Source of the DNA: Isohypsibius dastychi
Taxonomy: Eukaryota > Tardigrada > Eutardigrada > Parachela > Isohypsibiidae
Direction of reading: 5' to 3'
Assembly (NCBI GenBank): GCA_034696485.1
Contig: JAQIWT010000102.1
Coordinates: 1-36,073, forward strand
DNA length: 36,073 nucleotides
Shown here: positions 21,453 to 31,836 of the stretch, piece by piece
How positions within the stretch are numbered: position 1 is the stretch's first letter
Layout of the letters: every line of letters begins with the position of its first letter
The notes under the pieces: model-generated
Told to the model about the DNA's origin: nothing
Database searches by the model: none
What the model saw: only the letters and a program-made list of their open reading frames with translations
Program-made: the position numbers and the translations under genes

Positions 21453-23938
21453 ATGGATCGTATAGTTTTACTGGTTGGCCTGGTCTTTATTTCTTCGTGC
21501 TCAGCAAGCTTTCCCTTCCGTAAAATTACTCCGAACAAATTGGTGAGTCCATTTGAGTTTGTCAACAAACAACATACTTTGTACTTGCGGTTTTGGATAG
21601 GTTGAAAGCTTGGGGAGCTTGGAATGCCGGTCAAATGGTATGGCATTTTCTCTTGACGATCGAGCGGCATTCAGGCTGGCTTACTTGACTGGGGATATTG
21701 GCAATTCGACCGTTCACAGCGTTGTTGCCGGTGGTCTGGACATGCAACTGTGCAGAGCTACCAATTTTGAAGGTCACCATGCTTTGTTCATTCTGGCAGT
21801 AGAGTGCGGAACCACCGTGTCAACTGCTCACGGTGTTGGCAGCTACGACAACTCAGTTACCATTACTGTCCGGCAGTATGTTGGTCAGACATATTACGAC
21901 AGTGTTTTTGTTCAGCCACTACACTGCGACTTCGACCTGAATCAGTACCCTTTCTTGTTACCCACTCCTAACTATCCTCCAACCGACGACAATCTCATGG
22001 ATCTCAGTGCTCCGTTCAAATTGCCTTTACAGTGAGTATGTGCGAGCAATCTCAATTCTATCCAATTAATCTTTGATACATCAACAGAGTCACGTTTTCT
22101 GACTCTATCCTACCGACGTTCCTGGATTTCCAAACACCTAAAAATGTTGTTACCATGAAATTTGACCTTGTGGGACAGGATCGCGATTATTTTACAATTT
22201 TCATCGAGGAATGCTACGTAACGCCAAACCCCGAGCCTCATAGCATGCCACGTCACGACTTGCTCCAATCACGCGGGTGAGTGTCAAGTAGTGATGGCAC
22301 AATATGATAGATATGATATTGATATGATAACAATAATTCGGCGATATTATATTGAAATTTTCAATATGATAACAATATGATATTGATGATATTTTTCAAA
22401 ATATCAATATCGATATCGTTTGGTTATTTCCAATAGACGGAGTAAAACTCTTGCCCCACAAAACAGCTGAACCACGAAAAAATCAGAAACTGACACAGAA
22501 AAATCAGTAATTGTAAAAAAGCCGGAGTTGCCGCAAGCAAAATACAAAAACAAATGCAAAAGATGCCCGAAAGAAAGCGCGAAAACCAAGAAATCTCGAA
22601 ATGATAATATCGATATGTATTTAAATATCGTTGATGATATCCTAAGAGATATCGAATCTATCAAATTAATATAAAAACTAGCTGCGTGTCCCGCGCTACG
22701 CGCAGGAATCTGCAGATATCAAAAAATTCACTCTGGAGTTCTAAGTGCTAGGCTGCTACACCCAGACTGTCCAACCCTTTGAATTTTCAGGTGTCCGCCG
22801 AAAGGGAGAAACCCTTCGGATTGTTAGGTGTTCCACCGGAAGGGGGTGGGGAACCCTTCGGATTGTTAAGTGTTCCACCTGAGGGTGGCACCCTTCGGAT
22901 TGTTAGTTGTTCCACCGGAAGGGTGGAACCCTTCGGATTGCTAGGTGTTCCACCGGAAGGGTGGAACCCTTCGGATTGTTAGGTGTTCCACCGGAAAGGG
23001 GGAACCCTACGGATCGTGAGGCATTCCACCGGAAGGGGGGAACCCTTCGGATTGTTAGGTGTTCCAGCGGAAGAGGGGAAACCTTTGAATTGTTCAGTGT
23101 TCAACCGGAAGTGAGCGGGGAAACCATTGGATTGTTGGGCAAACCCGAAGCCCGTGTGATTGTTTTCTACCGGTAGTATGTTCGGGAGTTGGGAGAGAAA
23201 GTGACTGGGTCTCGCTCTTGTGGTAGACGCACAAATCAATCAATTAGTCAATCAACGTTTCACTCGGTGTGACAAACTGAGCGGGTCTAAAGAGATCAGT
23301 GCAGCGGGCGAACATGTGTTTGCAGTTGCGCAAAAGCCAACCACTCAAGACAATTAGTGTGACGTACGAACGTTAGCACTTTAATATAAAGATTCCGGAA
23401 AAAATATCGATATATCAATATCATATCGAAATATCGATATTTATACCATATCGTGCCAACACTAGTGTCAAGCAGTTGTTTTCGGCTTCCACAGTAATAC
23501 TAACAAGCTCTGGCCTTTCTGAAGACCTATCACATGAAGAGACATTTTCGTTTCAGCTGTCTTTCTGGTTCAGCGGCATCCACTACCATCTACACAACCG
23601 GCCCCACACATATTCTCCAGTTTCTCACCCCTCGATTCACTGCATCAGACTCGAATTAGCTGTACTTGCACTGTCGTATGAACCCTTGCAAGAAATTCGG
23701 ACATTCGTCGTCGCTGTGTACTCGTCAGTGTTCAGATCACAGACGGGAACTTTTGCATCGCCAAGGTTCGCCTGAGACCACAACAAATGTCACACTGTGT
23801 GGCAACATAAAGATTGATCTGTCTCTTCCAACTGGACCTGTGCGGTTGAGGCTGATGGCTCGGTCACTCTGGGATCGAACATGGCTGAAGCTGCCACCAT
23901 CAAGCGGTAACCAGACTCAGCAACACTTTCGTCCTTAA
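21453..23938 (+). CDS. Secreted ZP-domain-like protein, C-terminal frame unresolved
   Basis: Exon 1 (21453-21542) encodes a signal peptide, MDRIVLLVGLVFISSCSA. Exons 21601-22031 and 22088-22276 follow in phase. They carry features of a zona pellucida module: Cys-spaced strands, DNSVTITVRQYVGQ, then FTIFIEECYVTPNPEP, which resembles the ZP-C CxATP segment. After a hAT insertion in the next intron, coding resumes around 23508 (SGLSEDLSHEETFSFQL). A ZP-C end is visible in another frame (LYLHCRMNPCKKFGHSS, then CTRQC), stopping at 23938. I could not join these two parts with GT-AG sites in a matching phase. ZP proteins polymerise in apical matrices such as cuticle or egg coat. The gene may be a pseudogene, or one exon may be missed. 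Confidence 0.55.
22289..23464. mobile_element. Non-autonomous hAT element with 8-bp target duplication
   Basis: The element is 1176 bp. Its left end is TAGTGATGGCACAATATGAT; its right end, reversed, is TAGTGTTGGCACGATATGGT. This fits the hAT terminus YA-G-x-G-x-TGGCA. The 8-bp direct repeat GTGTCAAG flanks it exactly (22281-22288 and 23465-23472). It carries no transposase frame: the ends are gata/atat-rich and the core is a minisatellite. It landed four bases after the GT of a ZP-gene donor, leaving GTGAGT intact, and turned an intron of about 47 bp into 1.2 kb. Confidence 0.9.
22791..23139 (+). repeat. Minisatellite of 37-42-bp units inside the hAT element
   Basis: There are about nine imperfect units with the core GTGTTCCACCGGAAGGGTGG followed by AACCCTTCGGATTGTTAG. 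Each unit contains an internal palindrome (ttccacc/ggtggaa and gggtt-like arms) and can fold. The apparent proline/glycine-rich open frames here are by-products of the repeat. Confidence 0.85.
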
Positions 23939-24300
23939 CGCAAATCACTTGCGGCAGCACTGTTGCGTGTTTTTTGAACTAATACTAATCTGATAGTATC
24001 ACTGCATCGTGATTCCTCTCTTTTGTTTGCACTTCGTGATTTTGGTCTCGCTGATAATTTGTGGATGTATACTGTGACTGATCAGGGAACGACAGCAACA
24101 ATGTTACATTGGTTTCTGCCTTGATTATGATCCGACTTCCCCCCCCCCCCCAACAGTATAAAATTCTGGCGAGATGCAGTCAAAGCCTAAGGGCAACTTA
24201 CGTGCCCACTCGGTACTCCGAATTTGACATGTTCCTGAATTGGTAGCTGGCTCAAACTAGCTTGTCATGCTGACGCTTAGCAGAGCATTCTGTGACAGTA

Positions 24301-24445
24301 CTCTAATCTCCCGATGAATTGGAAAGGTGGAAAGCGAAACCAGTGAAAGGGTACCGGGCCTTTGAATGAGTGGCCCGTCGTTATTTCTCTCACTGGGCCG
24401 GTTCTTGTTCACTGGTTTCGCTTTCCATCCATCGGGAGATTAGAG
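24301..24445. mobile_element. Palindromic TA-flanked element (145 bp)
   Basis: The left arm starts CTCTAATCTCCCGATGAATT; the right arm, reversed, starts CTCTAATCTCCCGATGGATG. The two then share GGAAAGCGAAACCAGTGAA. TA flanks both ends (24299-24300 and 24446-24447). The terminus CTCTA resembles that of the 13.6 kb element. No coding capacity; probably Tc1/mariner-type. Confidence 0.7.
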
Positions 24446-24681
24446 TAATCTGTCCAGCCTGCCTGCCTGCCTTAAGCTGAGCTCCACAACATATTTTCGA
24501 CCAACTTGATTGACAACCGAAAGATCCGTTACATTTTGACAGTGATCCATAAAAAGCTCGGCAATCACGTCACATCAAGCTGGCTCGGCTTCACATCCAT
24601 GAGCACTTTTGCGGTGACCCCGGACCAAATGTCACCCACAAAGGCCATCATTGTCGAAATCTAGGCAGGCCTCCGATAGCT

Positions 24682-24855
24682 GCAAGGTCAAGTCAGTTTG
24701 CTGAGCTTAACTACCGAACCAGAGTAGGTCCAGCCGCCATAGCCGGAACAGCAAAGACAAAACCATTGACTTTGCTGATGAATTTCGGACTGTATGGAGT
24801 TACAAACTCGGGTGTTTCGAACTCTGACGAGGATCTACAAGATAACTGCCCAGAA
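24682..24855 (+). repeat. Dispersed repeat, copy 2
   Basis: This matches 20,915-21,090 in direct orientation. A 5' neighbour (24,490-24,640) also resembles 14,100-14,270, so the full repeat may be 350 bp or more with truncated copies. Confidence 0.6.
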
Positions 24856-25202
24856 GGTTAGTCATAAAATATTCATCCAAAAAAAGTTGGGGGGGGGGGG
24901 CAACATGAAAGTTCTGTTGTTTCACAAAGACGAGTCGAATGAAGAGTCATATGAGAAAAATATTTTTTTGTAACAAGGGAAACGAATGCCTAAAAAGACT
25001 GTATTCTTCCCATGAGAAAAGTTGTCACGAATCAGCTTCAGTCAGCGTGACAATACAGTACATTTATTCAGCAAAGTGGCAAAGTTACCGTTGTTGTGAC
25101 CTTACCGTGATTTATCTTAGAAATGATATTCGACCCTTCTGCCTACAAATGATGAGCAGCAGTGGCCTTGTGTTCTCCCTCTGAAAGCAACACATGTCCA
25201 GC

Positions 25203-25898
25203 CAGGAGCAATAGACGAGAGGGGCGAGACACGGACTGTTTGAACAGTGACCTGATAAAATCTTCACCCGTGCGATTGAAGGAGAAAGACAGAATTTCTG
25301 AAACTGTTGAGAGAGGATTCAAAAGTTCAGAAATCTCCAGCAACTCTGCGTTTGGCACGATGAAATTTTCGTCAATATGTAAATTAAAGATCAGAATGCA
25401 AGGTATTTTATTCCGTCGTTAAACTCTGCATTTTGTCATTACGTCTCTTGTAAAGCCTAAAGAATAACAATTCGGCCCCATCGGCTAATCGCTATTGTTT
25501 TCAGTAACAAAAGCGCTGGTCTCGCTCTGGCTAAGAATGTGTGTGCGAGATCTTTACCGCTTTGTGTTCGGAATAAGGGAGAGAGGGTCACCATTGTTCG
25601 GCGTTAATTGGGTGAGTGAGTAATGATGTTTGCTTTAGTTCACAAGCTCTGAAATTGGTTAAGAAAATTCACTGTGAGATTCAGTTTAGAATCAAACCGT
25701 ATCCAGTAGGTTTAAAAAAAAGCTTGTTTTCTCGTGCGTAGGTCATACATTTTCACGGATCTTGCATTGTCAGCCGTATCTGAGTTAAAATTCAAAATGA
25801 TGGTTTTATCAATCCATTTCTCTCTGCAATCAGTCTTAAATACGGGTGAAGATTTTATCGCACTTTTTATGTCTCGCCCCTCTCGTCTATTGCTCCTG
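25203..25898. mobile_element. Non-autonomous TIR element, 7-bp-TSD family, copy 1 (696 bp)
   Basis: The ends are inverted repeats: left CAGGAGCAATAGACGAGAGG, right reversed identical over more than 25 bp, then both share gataaaatcttcacccg. The 7-bp direct repeat GTCCAGC flanks it (25196-25202 and 25899-25905). The interior is homologous to the element at 31276-31836 (gattgaagga, cattgcaggt-like and ttattcc blocks). No transposase frame is present. A 7-bp duplication is compatible with P-type or hAT-type elements; class unknown. Confidence 0.85.
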
Positions 25899-25987
25899 GT
25901 CCAGCATTCAATCCCGCCCCGAAACGAATCTACAATATATCAGCCGATGCGACAGAAGCAATTATATTCATGTCCTTGGGATTGCAG

Positions 25988-26180
25988 AACGAGAGCATGT
26001 GAGAAGGTTAAGCTCTTCAACTACCTATTTGAACGTAAAGTGGAAGAGCATATGCGCAACCAAACGGCACATCACTTGAAAAGTTTCGGATTACAGCACC
26101 AATGTGACTGTCCCGAATTTTGTTGCGTTTTTGCGAGATACAAAAAATCGATGAAAAAAACGGCAACTTACAGTTTACAG
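25988..26180 (+). CDS. Possible orphan exon with a Cys cluster
   Basis: An open frame lies between a plausible acceptor (gggattgcag) and donor (tttacag|gtcagt). It encodes RACEKVKLFNYLFERKVEEH followed by a cluster reading HQCDCPEFCC, then YKKSMKKTATYS. The CxCPxxC...Y pattern faintly recalls the Cys-rich domain of DEG/ENaC channels. No partner exons were found and a transposon lies just upstream, so it may be noise or a gene remnant. Confidence 0.2.
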
Positions 26181-26332
26181 GTCAGTGGCGCCAGAAGAGT
26201 ATAATAAGAAAGGAAAAGACGGTGAAAAATAACTTGCTCATTGGACAGGGTCTACTTCATTCATTATCGCCCCTACTCTCCCTTTGCTTTTGTTCAACGA
26301 TGTCTTAGTTCTATTGTTCTTCAAGACTAGAG

Positions 26333-26372
26333 CAAAGCAAGAGCATTGGATATCTAATGGCTCATGCTCTTG
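26333..26372. mobile_element. 40-bp micro-insertion of the 7-bp-TSD family
   Basis: Only the termini remain: a left part with CAAGAGCATTGGATATC and a right part with ATGCTCTTG. They match the ends of the 561-bp element (CAAGAGCATTAGATACC). The direct repeat ACTAGAG flanks it on both sides (26326-26332 and 26373-26379). The left end carries five extra bases, CAAAG. It is best read as an extreme internal-deletion copy. Confidence 0.6.
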
Positions 26373-26585
26373 ACTAGAGTCTCTCATGTACTGGCGCAGA
26401 GAGATTCCTTTGTTGAAAGAGCAGCAAGCAGTCAGAAATCTGTCCCAGATTTAGTTCATTACTTCTTTGCACAATTTTCTCGAACTAAAATTCCGCCATC
26501 TTTATTTTCTCGAGGTAAGCTGATTGCGCCGTGTCTTGCATATCGGATTTGCAAGATTGACGTGAATTCTGTTTTTAGCGCAAGA

Positions 26586-28020
26586 ATGGATTTGGATTGG
26601 AATGCCATGTCATTTGCAAGTCGCACCCAACACCTTGAATTGTTTCTTGGTTGTAAAGTCGAAAATGCATCGTATCATGGAAAGTGCTATTCGGGCATCA
26701 TACGCCGCATCCATCCATTGAACAGGGAAATCTTACTTGAGACCGACAAACCGAAATGTAAGATGGCTGGTCGGGAGAATCTAGTTATTATTTGCTAATC
26801 AAAGTCATTACTTAATGAATATTAAATTTAATGCACGAATTCATTCATTAACTGCTGTTCTTGAAAGCATAATGTTGTTCATAACATGTATTAAATAATA
26901 ACAGAAGGCTACTAATCAAACATTTTGGAATTTTCATGTGAGATTTTCTTGAAGTTTTCAGAACAAATCGATCACTTATTGTGATTTTTTGTCAGGTGGC
27001 CTCATCTACATCATTCACAACTATCCGGATATTTTCAACAACGCTTTGATCGACGGCATGACCCTCAACAAGTTCCTCGCCGAAGTCAGCAAATATTCCA
27101 GACCACAAATTAGCAATGACATCCCAGGGGCACTCGGGACTCTTACTGACTTGAAGAGGATTGTAGATCGGTCGGCGCAAGTGGAGGAATTTTCTGATTG
27201 GCCGAATTTGACATCAAGTGAATCAAGCTCCGTCGAGATTCTGGATTCTCCTGATTCCGAGAAAGACAAGCCTCGCGATACGCCGACATCACAATCTTCC
27301 TCAATCCCAAGGTCCGTATGTGTTCCAGTAGTGGTCCGCGAAAGTGCCAACTTCCGAAACTTGGAAACGACGCTCAGATCCAAAAGTGGCTTTAACTTCA
27401 CCCGAAGTCGCATGCCAGGATACTCTTTCATGAGCTCAATGTCCCACGCTGAGACAGACATGTATTTGGTCTCCAAAGAGGGAGTCAGACATTCTGCCCA
27501 TAGCTTCATTCTGGGCGCTCGCTTAACGGCGTTGAAAGAGATTCTCAATTCCGGAATTCGCGAATTTTCGATGAACTACTCCGCGGAAGTGGTTGAAGCC
27601 TTTCTTCAGTTGATCTATGCACGACCCTGCCCAGATCTGGCGAAATATATTCGGGAACTTGTGGAGATGTTTGGGAATTATGGGGTGGATGGTGGATTTG
27701 GGGAACTGTCGGAAATGGCGGAAGCTGACCAAGTCAAAGAAGCAGTCACGGCGGAAAATGCTGCGTTCTTATTCTTCACTGCCCCTATGCATAACCAGCT
27801 GTTGGTATGGGCAGATGCCGTTCATGTTCTTCAGGAGAATTACCGTCTTCGAGAAAGCGAGGAGTTTCGGAAGCGCGAGAAGGAGGGACTGACTTTGAAT
27901 GCCCATGGAATCGACTTCTTCTTCAGTAACGTAAGTTATCACATAACACAAAAAAATTTGATATTCTAACATTGTAATTGTTACGGTTAATTTTTTCAGG
28001 TTACGCTTCCTGAGGGGTAA
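26586..28020 (+). CDS. Sm-like + BTB domain protein
   Basis: Exons 26586-26757, 26996-27930 and 28000-28020 join in phase into 375 aa (start MDLDWNAMSF, end VTLPEG). Residues 10-55 (HLELFLGCKVENASYHGK, then YSGIIRRIHPLNREILLET) look like an Sm/LSm-type strand set such as Gemin6 or EXD1: a V.....G..Y.G.I..I.P....I.L pattern. A Ser/Pro-rich linker (about 120-180) follows. A BTB-type segment comes near 205-290 (MYLVSKEGVRHSAHSFILGA, then SAEVVEAFLQLIYA), and a helical C-terminus after that. BTB domains dimerise and bind Cullin-3; LSm folds bind RNA or protein partners. The combination is unfamiliar to me. An acceptor just before the ATG (26578) suggests a 5' UTR intron. Confidence 0.72.
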
Positions 28021-28589
28021 ACCAATCAGATAGTCCTGTTCCGTTTCGATGCCATTCAACAACCATGTGAAGAGCAGCAAGACTTAACTGCCCATGTTGA
28101 TTACTTCTCACGATATTGTTATGTTGTACATCATACCCCTTAACTCATCTTCGGACGGTCGTCTTTAGCCATTGTAACCCGTCCAGAACTTTCCACATCA
28201 GTTATTCTGTTTTGAGATTGATTGTTCCATCTTGTTTTAGTTCGTTTCGTGTTTCGATTTTTTTCTTGCTCGAACATTGAGTCCGAACCGAAGCTTGTTG
28301 AACAAAGCAGTGTGTTATGGGAATACGTATTACCAGCCCAGCATCTTGTTTTTTTTGCGAAGGTCCATTCTAGCTTTCTGAACTGAACTAGATTCAAATT
28401 AAAGCTCGTTTGAATTTTCGGCCTTCCAAAACTTTAGTTCCCGTGTTGTTCATGATACTTATGGAAAGTCCGCAGCAGCGAGTAAAAATGTGCAGTACCA
28501 CCAGGCTTCACAAATGTTGGAGCTTTCTGCTGAAATCATAGCTAAAAATCGTGTATACTATGGCATAGTGGACTAAAAATATATCAATA
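28021..28589. other. Intergenic, nothing recognised
   Basis: It lies downstream of the Sm-BTB gene. No exon, repeat or RNA gene could be supported. Confidence 0.4.
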
Positions 28590-28800
28590 CCCTTGGGATT
28601 TAAATCCCAGAACTGCAATTTTGAATTAAAATCGAGTGATTTTGATTCGACTTTAATTCGAAATCAGTGATTTTCAGTGACTTTTTGCTGGGGAAGGTAT
28701 CGATACCTATGGGATTTAAATCCCGAAAACGTGTTTTTGAAATAAGATCGATCGATTTTATATCTATTTTAATTCCGAAAGCAGGGAGTTTTTAAGCACT
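28590..28800 (+). repeat. Two diverged 116-bp tandem units with a perfect palindrome
   Basis: Each unit holds gggatttaaatccc (28595-28608 and 28711-28724) in similar surroundings (atcaatacccttg against atcgatacctatg, then aattttgaatt- and attttaattc-like text). The pair abuts the large fold-back element. Near 28,556 the sequence tatactatggca mirrors the right border of that element, so the array may once have belonged to it. Confidence 0.55.
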
Positions 28801-28801
28801 A

Positions 28802-29616
28802 CTATGGCAGCCCATTTGGGCCAAAATGAAAACAACTAGGAGAACTAGGAGGACTTAAAAAATTCAGACTACTTCGTTCTCTGACGACTACCGTGAACCA
28901 ATAAAATCACAAGGACGACTACAGAGACTTCGACCAGGAGAACCAAGGAGACTTTGAAAAGTCCGACTACTTTGTTATTTGACGACTACCATGAACCATT
29001 AGAACTACAAAGACTTCGAGGATTGATGAAACTTGGACCATATACCTCTCAAAAGACTCACAATACTTTTGTGTGTTGATCAGTGATCAAAATCACGATA
29101 CCAGACGAATTCGGGAAGTTCAGGTGCTTCATATATGAACTTTTGATTAGGCGCAGGCTATCTTCAGCTTCCTTGAGTTAACAATACCGGGGCACCCGAT
29201 TGACGTGCCCCAGGTCGTCGATGGCTCAAAGCTGTTGAGCTTAGTTTGGTTGTTAGACCTGCAGTAATTGGAAGATTCTGATGATTCAAATGTTTGGGCT
29301 GTCCTGGTTCGTGGTGGCCGTTGAACACCGAAATAATCGGACTTCTCGAAGTTCTTATGTTTCATACAGTATACCCTGTGCATAGGTAATCATCAAAGTC
29401 TTTGTAGTTTTAATGGTTCATGGAAGTCGTCAAACAACAGCGTAGTCGGACTTTTCAAAGTCCCCCTGGTTCTCCTAGTCGAAGTCTCTGTAGTCATCGA
29501 AGTCTTTATAGTTTTATTGGTTCATGGTAGTCGTCAAACAACAGAGTAGTCGGACTTTTCAAAGTCCTCCTAGTTTTCCTAGTTGTTTTCATTTTGGCCC
29601 AAATGGGCTGCCATAG
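28802..29616. mobile_element. Large fold-back element (815 bp) with TA duplication
   Basis: Long inverted arms (about 210 bp each) begin CTATGGCAGCCCATTTGGGC at both ends and are flanked by TA (28800-28801 and 29617-29618). Each arm contains two sub-repeats with the theme agtccgactacttt, then gacgactaccatgaacca. The unique centre (about 29,020-29,380) has no coding frame I can support. The structure fits a Tc1/mariner-type fold-back MITE. Confidence 0.8.
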
Positions 29617-29618
29617 TA

Positions 29619-31268
29619 TACTGCATTTGTTGATTTTATCACCAATTTTTGTTAATCGGAGAGTAACAAAAACAAAGTTTGCGAATTGGAATTTGATCGA
29701 TACTTGGTAGGATATTGAGTCACCAGGATAATTTTGGCCTCGAATGAGCGGCCGCTCTGAGTTCTCAATAAGGGGTGCCGACCATCGGGACTGTTTCTTT
29801 GATGAATGTCAAGAAAGAAAGCTAGAAACGTACAAAATGTTACGAGCAAACGTTGTTTTATTGATATTTATCGGAATTGGAAATTACTAAAACTCATTTG
29901 AGGTTGACATCCTGATGAAAAGTTCACGGATCTGTGGCAAAACGATTCACTATCGACTCTAACAGGGTGAATATTAACCACGAAAATAATTCTTTGTGTA
30001 TGCCGTGAATTAAATCAAAGCATCAGGCAGAACGAAAGGTTCACCTAGATCGGCCAACACAGCCAAACTAACTGACGATGACCTTTCCATGAACATGCTC
30101 ACAAGCAAACCACGCGAACCCGATAATTCGAAAAAAATAACTGAAGTGAAAAAGGTAGCTTTTTTGTGTGAAAAATTGTCTCGCCAATGACTCGGTTGAT
30201 TTCGGGCGCTGGAGCGGAGGAAAACGGGAAGAAGGGACTCGGGGCTTACCAATGCAAACTGGCAGGAATCACGGCATTGAAATTGTACGACTTGGCAGTT
30301 TGCAAGTGCTAAACTTAGCAGTTTACAATCAGGTCATGTTCCTCTAGTCAACTGAGAACTTTCCGATTTTTAAGAAACAGCGTGCTCAATCTCTCAATTT
30401 CTCAATCTCTCTATCAAACAGACAAATCTACTGTTAAGGATTAACTGATCGATTAGTGACATGATCCCTATGATCGTTAGCCATTGACAACTACTCTGGA
30501 AAGATTGAACTCTGGTTCGTAATGTATTGACCGCTGACTTGGTGATAGGGGGAATGATTTCCACTTCGGCTTTCTTCTTGGATTTCTAAGATACCTCATC
30601 TTGAAAATGGAAGAGATCGAACTAGATAGGTCTACATGTATCCGAATTGATTCCAAAACTGACAAAAATACAGAACTAGCTGGGCCTGTCCAAAAAAATA
30701 AGTTCGCTGTCATAAGAATGATAGGCCAAAGCTTGTTTCTGACGAAATACCGTAGGTGATACGGTAATTGAGCTGACAGACCGTTAGTGATGTGGATGAA
30801 TTAAAGCTTCCAGAAAAACAATCGCTCCACACAGAAAGAAAAAACCGTTCGAACGACGTGTTTTTAATTCGATCCCGATCATTCGCCACAGAAGTTTCTG
30901 GAGCAAATCGTATGCATTAATCTGCCACATTGTAATTGCTCTTTTTCCGTTAGGGGATCCAGCGCCCAGGATTTTATTCGCATGTTTTCCTTCCTATGAT
31001 AGTCACTGATTAAAGCGCGGGTTCTGGCTTGTCTGCTCTTTTTACTTTCACCCAGTCCTCGTTTTCAGACAAAATGTTATGATCTACATTCATTTTAACA
31101 TTATCAATCATCATTCAAGTGAAGATTGTTTTCCAATAAATTATTTCAATGTTGCATGAAATTATCCTTGTTCTCCAATAGTCTCCCTCATGCTTTCGTT
31201 TCAAAACGCAATTCACTGCGGAAGACAGCTCTCTTCAGCTCGCTCACAGTCAGGCATAAGCACTCCTG
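29619..31268. other. Long stretch with no supported gene
   Basis: Short open frames of both strands (for example 30010-30252 and 30477-30713 on minus) have no splice context or recognisable sequence. A small imperfect repeat around gcaaactggcagg and ggcagtttgcaagt lies near 30,256-30,305. Nothing else was identified. Confidence 0.4.
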
Positions 31269-31275
31269 ATCAGGC

Positions 31276-31836
31276 CAAGAGCATTAGATACCCAGGGCGG
31301 CGGTCTCCTTGTTTGCTTTGTGCGCTGATAAAATCTTAACGTGTGAGATTGAAGGAAGGAGACTGAACAGCTGAGACTGGCGAGAGAGAAACGAAACTTT
31401 CAAAAATCAAGAGCAATTCAGGATTTGGTAGGATACGATTTTGATTGATACAGAAGTTGAAGGTTTGCATACAACGTTTTTTTTATTCCAAGATAGTATA
31501 CAATTTTTCAGCTGGCCGTTGTAAAACTTGAAAAATGATAATCACGTCTCTCTCGGCTCTTGCTATTTTCTCCAATGGCGAATGTTTCGAAAACGATCTA
31601 TAAAATTCACTGTGGGCTCCAGTCTGAAATTCGACAAAATAAACCAGATTCATAAAAAAGCTGATTTTGTGACGTACAGATCTTACATTCACGTGAAGCC
31701 AGTTTTGTCAGCGGTATTCGAACTAAAATAAAAAAACTAGGTTTTGACCATGCATTTCTCTCTGCCGTCTGTGTCTTTCACACGTTAAGATTTTATTGCA
31801 TTTTCAGACCGCCGCCCTGGGTATCTAATGCTCTTG
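31276..31836. mobile_element. Non-autonomous TIR element, 7-bp-TSD family, copy 2 (561 bp)
   Basis: The terminal inverted repeats read CAAGAGCATTAGATACCCAG and go on with ggcggcggtct. The direct repeat ATCAGGC flanks it (31269-31275 and 31837-31843). Subterminal gataaaatctta and tgagattgaagga blocks match copy 1 at 25.2 kb in the same order. No transposase frame. It ends 165 bp before the F-box gene start, so it may have moved into that promoter region. Confidence 0.85.

Larger units (their letters stand above)
23939..25202. other. Intergenic, repeat-rich, no gene seen
   Basis: It contains a C13 tract (24139-24151), a palindromic element (24301-24445), a dispersed repeat copy and a G12 tract (24889-24900). 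I found no supported exon. Confidence 0.45.

Noticed and set aside
22791-23139. CRISPR-like array
   Set aside because: Units are contiguous and diverged, with no unique spacers, in an animal-type genome. It is a minisatellite.
22779-23176. Proline/glycine-rich open frames over the 37-42-bp repeats
   Set aside because: They exist in several frames only because the repeat unit lacks stops. They lie inside a hAT element and have no start or splice context.
24139-24900. Long C and G homopolymers as functional quadruplex elements
   Set aside because: Such tracts occur at several unrelated sites (3716, 16867, 24139, 24889) without consistent gene context. They look like simple-sequence slippage.
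25734-26204. Plus-strand 156-codon frame
   Set aside because: Its first third lies within the right arm of a non-autonomous transposon. Only the later Cys-cluster part was kept, as a low-confidence exon.
29147-29383. Possible small protein in the centre of the fold-back element
   Set aside because: It is short, has no recognisable sequence, and lies in the unique loop of a transposon.
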